Source: Flavobacteriaceae bacterium
Lineage (GTDB): Bacteria; Bacteroidota; Bacteroidia; Flavobacteriales; Flavobacteriaceae
Assembly (NCBI GenBank): GCA_030834365.1
Contig: JAURFJ010000087.1
Location: 1-5,046 of the forward strand
Reading direction: 5' to 3'
DNA length: 5,046 bases
Part shown: piece after piece, positions 1 to 5,046 of the stretch
Numbering within the stretch: position 1 is the first letter of the stretch
How the letters are laid out: every line of letters begins with the position of its first letter
Program-made: the position numbers and the translations under genes
Notes under the pieces: model-generated
Databases searched by the model: none
What the model was told of the DNA's origin: nothing
Seen by the model: only the letters and a program-made list of their open reading frames with translations

Positions 1-30
1 TTTGCGCACTATTACCAGCAGTCAGAATAA
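1..30 (+). CDS. Possible 3' tail of an upstream gene (partial)
   Basis: Frame 1 reads nine sense codons (FAHYYQQSE) and then a TAA stop at 28-30, after which the DNA becomes strongly AT-rich. This fits the end of a same-strand coding region entering from the left. Nine residues cannot identify a family. Frame 2 also stays open to a stop at 38-40, so the assignment is weak. Nothing about function can be said. Confidence 0.22.
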   Translation, partial: FAHYYQQSE

Positions 31-131
31 AAAGGACTAATAAATTTTTTACGAGATTGGTTAGATTCTGCACAATTCAAAAGACTAAAAAATTAACTTA
101 AGAATTAATCTAAAATATAGACAGACGGACT

Positions 132-143
132 CCCAAATTTGGG
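132..143. repeat. Perfect 12-bp palindrome, possible operator
   Basis: The sequence CCCAAATTTGGG is its own reverse complement. It stands in the AT-rich gap about 65 bp upstream of the promoter-like box and 91 bp before the topA start. A dyad of this size is compatible with a dimeric regulator site. With no known partner and only one copy seen, the regulatory role is inference. Confidence 0.3.
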
Positions 144-207
144 GCATTTTAAATTCTATGAATAAGGGGATCGTGTTTTCTACATTCTAATTCGGAAAAA
201 AAGGTTC

Positions 208-215
208 TACTTTTG
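208..215 (+). promoter_or_regulatory. Candidate -7 promoter box (TAnnTTTG) for topA
   Basis: TACTTTTG matches the Bacteroidota primary-sigma -7 consensus TAnnTTTG exactly. It lies 19 bp before the topA ATG, so the message would have a leader of only about a dozen bases. No good TTG/TTTG -33 element is present at the usual spacing (around 183-191), so this is a half-match. It is the only TAnnTTTG in the 234-bp upstream region, which favours it as the topA start signal. Confidence 0.45.
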
Positions 216-234
216 CCTTGAACTCAAAGCGCGT

Positions 235-2748
235 ATGGCAAAGAATTTAGTAATCGTTGAGTCTCCGGCAAAGGCGAAAACCATTGAAAAAATACTCGGA
301 GCTGATTTCACTGTTGAAAGCAGCTACGGGCATATCGCCGACCTTCCTGAAAGTGAATTAGGGGTTGATGTCGATGACAACTTCGCGGTGAAATACGTGG
401 TCAGTGAACGCGCTTTACCTCAGGTTAAAAAGCTGAAGTCTTTAGCCCAAAAGGCCGAAACAGTCTGGCTCGCCAGTGATGAAGACCGAGAAGGAGAGGC
501 CATTTCGTGGCACCTCATGGAAACCCTTGAACTACCTGAGACCAAAACCAAACGCATTGTTTTTAATAGTATAACGAAGTCGGCTATCGAGCGTGCGATT
601 AACCATCCGCGAAAGGTAGATCTGAATTTAGTAGATGCTCAGCAGGCGCGTCGAGTGCTTGACCGCATTGTGGGTTACGAACTCTCTCCGGTTCTCTGGA
701 AGAAGGTAAAACCAGGGCTGTCTGCAGGTCGCGTTCAATCTGTTGCTGTGCGCCTTGTGGTTGAACGTGAGCGAGAAATTCAGCAATTTACTCCAGAGGT
801 CAGCTTTAAGGTTAATGCCCTCTTTCAGACTGAAAGCGGAGCAGTATTTAAGGCAAAGGGTGTACAAGAATTTGACTCGTATGACGCTGCCGAAGCCTTT
901 TTAAAGGCCCATGAAGCTGCAAATTTTCGCGTTACCGGTTTAGAAAAAAAACCAGCGAAAAAGAGTCCGGCCGCACCATTTACCACCTCAACGCTACAGC
1001 AGGAGGCTTCGCGTAAGCTTTACTTTCCGGTTAGAAAAACTATGCAGGTCGCCCAAAGGCTCTACGAGTCGGGGTTGATCACCTATATGCGAACCGACAG
1101 TGTCAATCTTTCGCCAGAGGCTGTGGCTATGATCACCTCTGAGATCGAGTCGCAATACGGAGCTGATTTTGTACAGGTGCGCACCTTTACCTCTAAGTCT
1201 AAAGGGGCTCAAGAGGCGCATGAGGCCATACGCCCTACACAGATGGCTAACCGCAATCCAAGCCTGTCAAGAGATGAAGAGCGGCTTTACGAGCTCATAT
1301 ACAAGCGCTCAATGGCCGCGCTTATGAGCGATGCACAATTAGAGCGAACCAAGGTAAACATATCGGGAACCCCAGGATCACTGAGCTATCTGGCCCAAGG
1401 AGAGGTCATCGTTTTTGAAGGGTTTTTAAAGGTGTATTTAGAATCTACAGACGACGAAGACGAAGAGCACGATGACATGCTTCCGCCACTAGCCGAGCAG
1501 CAGCCGCTGCAGCTTCAAGAAAGCAGAGCTACCGAGCGTTACTCGAGAGCGCCTTACCGCTATTCGGAGGCCTCGCTCGTGAAAAAACTAGAAGAATTGG
1601 GTATCGGAAGGCCATCAACCTATGCGGCTACCATTACTCGAATCATTGATAAAAAATACGTCGAGAAAGGAACGGTAGAGGGCGAAAATCGCTCGTATCG
1701 CGAACTGCTGTTCAAGGGCTCATCTATCAATGCCCAAGACCTAGTCGAAAAGGTGGGGTCTGATAAGGGCAAGCTGGTGCCGACCGATATTGGTTTTGTG
1801 GTGAACGATTTTTTGGTCGATCACTTCGCCTCGATTGTCGATTACCACTTTACGGCAGAGATTGAAGAGCGCTTTGACGAGATTGCTGAAGGCAAGGTGA
1901 AGTGGCGCGATCTGATGCGCTCGTTTTACGGAGCATTTCATCCGACCGTTGAGCAAGTGCAAGACACTGCAGACCGCGCGAGTGGCGAGCGTTATTTGGG
2001 AGAAGATCCGCAGTCGGGCCGACAACTGATCGTGCGCTTGGGTCGCTTTGGCCCCATGGCCCAGATCGGAAGCCCCGATGATGACGAAACTCCTAAGTAC
2101 GCCAGCTTACTACCACACCAATCAATTACCAGTATCAGCTATGAAGAGGCGATAGACCTCTTTAAGTTACCAAGAGACCTGGGTGAATATGAGGGTGAGC
2201 CAGTTCAGGCCAATGTGGGTCGCTTTGGCCCCTACATCAGATACGGCAAGAAGTTTGCCTCTGTAGGCCCAGACGACAACGTGTTTACGGTGAGCTACGA
2301 ACGCGCCCTAGAGATCATCGCCGAGAAAGAGCAGGCTGTCGCGCCAATCTATACCTACAAAGGTCATGGGGTGTCTAAGGGTAAGGGACGCTTTGGTCCC
2401 TTTATCAAATGGAACAACCTCTTTATCAACGTCAACAAGAACTACAACTTTGATCAGCTCTCTAATCAAGACATAGAAGCCCTAATCGAAGAAAAGCTGA
2501 AGAAAGGGGCCGAAAAACTTATCAAAGAGTGGCCCGATCAGCAAATACGCATTGAAAAAGCGCGCTGGGGAAGGTTTCACCTCATAAAGGGGAAGCAGAA
2601 GGTTGAACTGGCTAAAGAAGTGGCAGTAGAGAATATGTCTTTAGAAGAGGCGCAGTCGCGACTCGAGGCGGCAGCTCCGAAAAAGGCAGCCTCTAAGAAA
2701 TCGGCCTCCAAAAAAACCGCAGCCAAAAAACCCGCATCCAAAAAATAA
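235..2748 (+). CDS. topA: DNA topoisomerase I (type IA)
   Basis: TopA relaxes negatively supercoiled DNA in the cytoplasm by transient cleavage of one strand through a 5'-phosphotyrosine link. At 837 aa the protein is full length. The N-terminal TOPRIM domain has E9 in the ESPAKAKT motif and the metal-binding triad D82-x-D84-x-E86. The type IA core carries SAGRVQS at 163-169 and the active-site segment ITYMRTDS with catalytic Y284 and R286. GIGRPSTYA follows later in the core, after an acidic stretch at about 403-414. The C-terminus has four GRF(G/H)-containing Toprim_C-type repeats starting near 603, 662, 718 and 779, then a Lys/Ala tail at 815-837. There is no cysteine anywhere, so the zinc-ribbon fingers of E. 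coli TopA are absent. The start is set by the canonical MAKNLVIVESPAKAK N-terminus; no Shine-Dalgarno is present, as is usual in Bacteroidota. The next gene begins 24 bp downstream with no visible terminator. Confidence 0.98.
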   Translation: MAKNLVIVESPAKAKTIEKILGADFTVESSYGHIADLPESELGVDVDDNFAVKYVVSERALPQVKKLKSLAQKAETVWLASDEDREGEAISWHLMETLELPETKTKRIVFNSITKSAIERAINHPRKVDLNLVDAQQARRVLDRIVGYELSPVLWKKVKPGLSAGRVQSVAVRLVVEREREIQQFTPEVSFKVNALFQTESGAVFKAKGVQEFDSYDAAEAFLKAHEAANFRVTGLEKKPAKKSPAAPFTTSTLQQEASRKLYFPVRKTMQVAQRLYESGLITYMRTDSVNLSPEAVAMITSEIESQYGADFVQVRTFTSKSKGAQEAHEAIRPTQMANRNPSLSRDEERLYELIYKRSMAALMSDAQLERTKVNISGTPGSLSYLAQGEVIVFEGFLKVYLESTDDEDEEHDDMLPPLAEQQPLQLQESRATERYSRAPYRYSEASLVKKLEELGIGRPSTYAATITRIIDKKYVEKGTVEGENRSYRELLFKGSSINAQDLVEKVGSDKGKLVPTDIGFVVNDFLVDHFASIVDYHFTAEIEERFDEIAEGKVKWRDLMRSFYGAFHPTVEQVQDTADRASGERYLGEDPQSGRQLIVRLGRFGPMAQIGSPDDDETPKYASLLPHQSITSISYEEAIDLFKLPRDLGEYEGEPVQANVGRFGPYIRYGKKFASVGPDDNVFTVSYERALEIIAEKEQAVAPIYTYKGHGVSKGKGRFGPFIKWNNLFINVNKNYNFDQLSNQDIEALIEEKLKKGAEKLIKEWPDQQIRIEKARWGRFHLIKGKQKVELAKEVAVENMSLEEAQSRLEAAAPKKAASKKSASKKTAAKKPASKK
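2680..2745 (+). repeat. 15-bp tandem repeat encoding the TopA Lys/Ala tail
   Basis: From codon 816 to the stop, the topA reading frame consists of about 4.4 copies of a 15-bp unit encoding KK followed by three small residues (KKAAS, KKSAS, KKTAA, KKPAS, KK). The later units contain runs of six or seven A. The product is a very basic, probably disordered tail like those of histone H1-like proteins, which should add non-specific DNA affinity. Because the unit is a multiple of three, copy-number change would leave the frame intact. Confidence 0.75.
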
Positions 2749-2772
2749 CGCGTAACTAAACCCTGAAGTCTC

Positions 2773-3936
2773 ATGGAATTTGAGTTTCTAAAGCCTGTTA
2801 GCGATACGATGCTTGCCCACTGCGAGCTCTTGGCAGACCAGCATTTAGGATCTCATTTAATCAAACACACCGAGAAGGGTGGAATCCCCGATTTAGACCA
2901 GATCGACATGGCTATTGTGGTGGTGCATGAACACCGATCAGCTGAAGGAAAGCGCAACCCCTCTTTTGATAGCGAGGCGCTTCGTCTGGCGTTTTACCAG
3001 CTTTTTTACGGCAATTGGTCACTAAAGATCGCCGACCTCGGAGATTTGCAGCCCGGAAATCAGCCCGAAGACACGCAGTTTGCCTTGAAGCAGCTGATAG
3101 CCGAGCTGCTCGCTAAGGGGGTCATGCCTCTAGTGATCGGAGCCGTTCAAGACAGCACCTATGGCTGCTACCGCGGTTTTGATTCGAACTCAGAGCTGTT
3201 GCATCTAGGGCTTATAGATTCGCGCTTTGATCTTTGTGTGGCCGATGAGATGGTTTCTGGAGATTCGTATGTGTCGAAGATGATTACCGAGGCTCCGAAC
3301 CAGTTGTACCACCTCACTCAGATAGGCTATCAATCGTATTTCGTAGCTCAAGAAGAACTCGATTTATACAACCAACTCTTTTTTGAAGCTTACCGATTAG
3401 GAGATCTTGTAACTGATATGAGAAGGTCTGAGCCGCTTTTGCGCACGGTGAACCTGCTCAGTGTAGACATGCATTCGGTTGCGGCGGCTGAACTGGCCGG
3501 TCCGGGCGGATACTCTCCGAACGGATTCTCTGGTCGTGAGATCTGCGCCCTTATGCGCTATGCCGGAATCGCCGACCAATTGCGCTTACTCGGAATATTT
3601 GAAGTGCCAAATACGGGGGCCGCTCAGCTGCTCTGTGCCCAGATGCTGTGGTACTTTATAGAAGGGTACACCCTTCGGATAAATGAAATTCCAGACACTT
3701 CGAGTGAAGATTTTGTAAAGTTTAATGTTCCTATCGATCACGACAATTTGGTGTTTTACAAGTCACTGCGCACCGATCGCTGGTGGGTTGAGATTGCCAA
3801 GGGCGATTTTGAAAAGGTTGCGCGCAGCGATGATCGGCCCTATCTTGTTCCGTGTTTAGCGAATGATTATCAAACGGCGCTCAGCAATGAGCTGCCTGAT
3901 TGTTGGATACGTGCATCGCGCCGATCGATGCAGTAA
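2773..3936 (+). CDS. Arginase/formimidoylglutamase-fold protein with altered metal site
   Basis: This 387-aa protein belongs to the ureohydrolase (arginase, agmatinase, formimidoylglutamase) superfamily, whose members normally hydrolyse guanidino or formimino groups with a two-manganese centre. Recognisable landmarks are the first beta strand with HEHR (52-55), VIGAVQDSTYG (121-131, the GGDHS/GGSHD position), LIDSRFD (147-153, the DAHxD position), SVDMH (230-234, the SxDxD position), SPNGFSGRE (248-256, normally GGLT.RE) and GIFE (274-277, with the usual glutamate). The canonical ligand set H, D-x-H-x-D, D-x-D here reads Q126, D149-x-R151-x-D153, D232-x-H234, so two ligand histidines and one aspartate are replaced. 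The normal reaction is therefore doubtful, and hutG should not be assigned. No signal peptide is seen, so it is cytoplasmic. It sits 24 bp after topA and 45 bp before gldK. I recall similar Bacteroidota proteins annotated as formimidoylglutamase, often in this position. Family membership is confident; function is unknown. Confidence 0.85.
   Translation: MEFEFLKPVSDTMLAHCELLADQHLGSHLIKHTEKGGIPDLDQIDMAIVVVHEHRSAEGKRNPSFDSEALRLAFYQLFYGNWSLKIADLGDLQPGNQPEDTQFALKQLIAELLAKGVMPLVIGAVQDSTYGCYRGFDSNSELLHLGLIDSRFDLCVADEMVSGDSYVSKMITEAPNQLYHLTQIGYQSYFVAQEELDLYNQLFFEAYRLGDLVTDMRRSEPLLRTVNLLSVDMHSVAAAELAGPGGYSPNGFSGREICALMRYAGIADQLRLLGIFEVPNTGAAQLLCAQMLWYFIEGYTLRINEIPDTSSEDFVKFNVPIDHDNLVFYKSLRTDRWWVEIAKGDFEKVARSDDRPYLVPCLANDYQTALSNELPDCWIRASRRSMQ
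3912..3932 (+). terminator. Small hairpin at the end of the ureohydrolase-like gene
   Basis: TGCATCG (3912-3918) and CGATGCA (3926-3932) form a perfect 7-bp stem with a 7-nt loop, ending two bases before the TAA stop. The sequence after it is AT-rich but is not a continuous U-tract, so this is at most a weak or partial terminator. It could pause transcription or protect a 3' end between the topA unit and gldK, or it may be chance within coding sequence. Confidence 0.25.
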
Positions 3937-3941
3937 TTGAT

Positions 3942-3949
3942 TAAATTTG
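3942..3949 (+). promoter_or_regulatory. Candidate -7 promoter box (TAnnTTTG) for gldK
   Basis: TAAATTTG matches the Bacteroidota -7 consensus exactly and lies in the short gap 32 bp before the gldK ATG, which would give a leader of roughly 25 bases. No TTG -33 element is found at 17-23 bp upstream; the nearest, at 3903-3905, is too far. It may allow gldK to be expressed independently of topA. The half-match keeps confidence moderate. Confidence 0.4.
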
Positions 3950-3981
3950 AAAGCTAAGGCCGAGTCCCAATACTGAACGTT

Positions 3982-5046
3982 ATGCGAATGACCACTAGTC
4001 AACTTTCTTCACTGCTCTTACTACTGCTCACCTTTGGCTTAAGTGCTGAAGTGATGGGGCAGCGCAATCCGTTTGACATTAAGCGCATGCGCGGCTCAGA
4101 AGATGTGATGGTAGGCCCCTTTAGTGGCACCTATGTGATCGGGGCTCAAGACGATCCGTACGGAGTGGCCGATGCACCACGCAAAGAGGTCACCGTAAAG
4201 AAATTTGTCATCGACGAGACCGAGGTCAGCAACAAAGAATACCGCCTTTTTGTGAAATATGTGCGTGATTCTATTGTGCGCACTAAGCTGGCTCGCTTAG
4301 CTGAAGATTTGGGCCTAGGACCAGAAGATGAAGGTATTGGCCGATTCGCCTACCTGCCAGTAGATACCACTAAGGTGGCCGAGCGTTATCTCTACGAGAA
4401 CTACATGCTTTTTAGCGACGACATGTACGCTGGGCGTCGATTGAATTGGGATATAAGGCTCGAGTGGCAACCCCAGGGTTACCCCGACATTTACTATGCT
4501 GAGATCATGGACTCAATTTATCTAGAGCCTTTTGAGACGTATAACGGCAAGCGCATGATAGACGTAAAGCAACTCAAGTATAAATACACTTGGTTTGATG
4601 CCAAGGCGGCCTCTCAAGAGCCCGCAAGAAACCCTAGAGACTTTGTGCGTGAAGAGGTGGTGCCGGTCTATCCAGACACTTTGGTATGGCTTAAAGACTT
4701 TGACTACTCGAAGAACGATCAAATGTTTAACGATTACTTCTGGCACGAGCGCTACGACGACTATCCTGTTGTTGGGGTCAACTGGGAACAGGCCCGCGCC
4801 TTCTGCGATTTTAAGACCTATTCGATTAACTATGGCTATAAGAAGCTAGGTAAACCTGTGGTGCCTGCCTACCGCCTACCTACTGAGGCCGAGTGGGAAA
4901 TTGCCGCCAGAAATGGAGATCCTGATGTGATTTTTCCGTGGGAAGGCGACAAGATGATCCAGAAAAACGGACGTTACCGCGCCAACTTTAAGCCCGACGG
5001 AGGCTACGATGCTGACGGAGAGGTGTACACGGCGAAGGTGAAAAAC
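3982..5046 (+). CDS. gldK: GldK, T9SS ring component (partial, 3' end outside window)
   Basis: GldK (PorK in Porphyromonas) works with GldN/PorN in a periplasmic ring beneath the outer membrane that is essential for type IX secretion and, in gliding species, motility. The frame is open for 355 codons to the window edge; known GldK proteins are about 450-470 aa, so roughly the last hundred residues are missing. The N-terminus is a signal peptide: basic M-R, hydrophobic segment at about 8-22, and likely cleavage near A22 or G26. A formylglycine-generating-enzyme-like (FGE/SUMF1) fold follows: SGTYVIG (48-54), DETEVSNKEYRLFV (78-91), then the long GldK-type insertion including YPDTLVWLKDF, then YPVVGVNWEQARAFC (261-275) and YRLPTEAEWEIAAR (297-310). 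These closely match F. johnsoniae GldK as I remember it. No cysteine occurs before C275, so there is no lipobox, unlike characterised GldK/PorK. An in-frame TAA at 3955-3957 rules out a longer N-terminus; M3 is an alternative start. gldL, gldM and gldN would be expected next. Confidence 0.93.
   Translation, partial: MRMTTSQLSSLLLLLLTFGLSAEVMGQRNPFDIKRMRGSEDVMVGPFSGTYVIGAQDDPYGVADAPRKEVTVKKFVIDETEVSNKEYRLFVKYVRDSIVRTKLARLAEDLGLGPEDEGIGRFAYLPVDTTKVAERYLYENYMLFSDDMYAGRRLNWDIRLEWQPQGYPDIYYAEIMDSIYLEPFETYNGKRMIDVKQLKYKYTWFDAKAASQEPARNPRDFVREEVVPVYPDTLVWLKDFDYSKNDQMFNDYFWHERYDDYPVVGVNWEQARAFCDFKTYSINYGYKKLGKPVVPAYRLPTEAEWEIAARNGDPDVIFPWEGDKMIQKNGRYRANFKPDGGYDADGEVYTAKVKN

Larger units (their letters stand above)
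31..234. other. AT-rich intergenic region upstream of topA
   Basis: No credible gene lies here. The stretch is much richer in A and T than the flanking genes. It holds a 16-nt imperfect direct repeat (31-46 and 79-94, 14 of 16 identical), a loose inverted repeat with 7-bp arms (TTAGATT at 61-67, AATCTAA at 107-113), a perfect 12-bp palindrome at 132-143 and a TAnnTTTG box at 208-215. It most likely separates the preceding gene from topA and contains the topA promoter. No hairpin with a U-tract is clear enough to call a terminator. Confidence 0.6.

Noticed and set aside
61..113. Inverted repeat TTAGATT/AATCTAA as a terminator for the upstream gene
   Set aside because: The arms are AT-rich, only 7 bp long and separated by 39 nt, with no U-tract, so a functional terminator is not supported.
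628..867. Minus-strand open frame of 79 codons inside topA
   Set aside because: It lies wholly within the conserved TopA core, has no recognisable motif and is best explained as antisense to a strongly constrained gene.
1741..2025. Minus-strand open frame of 94 codons inside topA
   Set aside because: It is fully antisense to topA, shows no family features and has no promoter-like box.
2577..2774. Minus-strand open frame opposite the TopA tail
   Set aside because: Its repetitive Phe/Leu/Ala sequence is only the complement of the Lys/Ala tandem repeat.
3479..3661. Plus-strand open frame of 60 codons inside the ureohydrolase-like gene
   Set aside because: It is an out-of-frame overlap with a confidently framed gene and has no independent evidence.
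2773..3936. Assigning hutG and a role in histidine degradation
   Set aside because: The metal ligands are not conserved and no other hut gene is nearby, so the specific function is not supported.
4522..4746. Minus-strand open frame of 74 codons opposite gldK
   Set aside because: It is antisense to conserved gldK sequence and no family resemblance was seen.
4595..4849. Plus-strand open frame of 84 codons overlapping gldK
   Set aside because: The gldK frame reads through this stretch with strong family motifs; the overlapping frame is Thr/Arg-rich and without motifs.

Overview
The window looks like chromosomal DNA of a member of the phylum Bacteroidota, probably a flavobacteria-like lineage. 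Three things support this. The third gene is a clear GldK, a component of the type IX secretion system (T9SS), which is confined to this phylum. The start codons lack Shine-Dalgarno sequences. The only promoter-like motifs in the intergenic DNA are TAnnTTTG boxes, the -7 element of the Bacteroidota primary sigma factor. GC content is moderate by eye, higher than in many Flavobacterium, so a Cryomorphaceae/Schleiferiaceae-like group is possible, but that is only inference.

Layout, all on the plus strand. Positions 1-234 are AT-rich and non-coding, apart from a possible last few codons of an upstream gene at 1-30. This stretch carries a 12-bp palindrome and a TAnnTTTG box just before topA. Positions 235-2748 encode a complete DNA topoisomerase I (TopA) with intact catalytic residues, no cysteines, four GRF(G/H)-type C-terminal repeats and a Lys/Ala tail made of 15-bp tandem repeats. 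After 24 bp comes 2773-3936, an arginase/formimidoylglutamase-fold protein whose usual manganese ligands are largely substituted. After a further 45 bp, which contain a second TAnnTTTG box and follow a small hairpin at the end of the previous gene, comes gldK. It starts at 3982 and runs off the window at codon 355.

The short gaps and shared strand suggest that topA and the ureohydrolase-like gene are co-transcribed. gldK may be read through from them and may also have its own start. gldK normally heads gldKLMN, the T9SS core, so the window probably ends at the beginning of that operon. No mobile element, CRISPR array, tRNA or rRNA is visible. The most interesting points are the degraded active site of the ureohydrolase-like protein, its placement between topA and gldK, and a GldK signal peptide without the lipobox cysteine known from characterised GldK/PorK lipoproteins.
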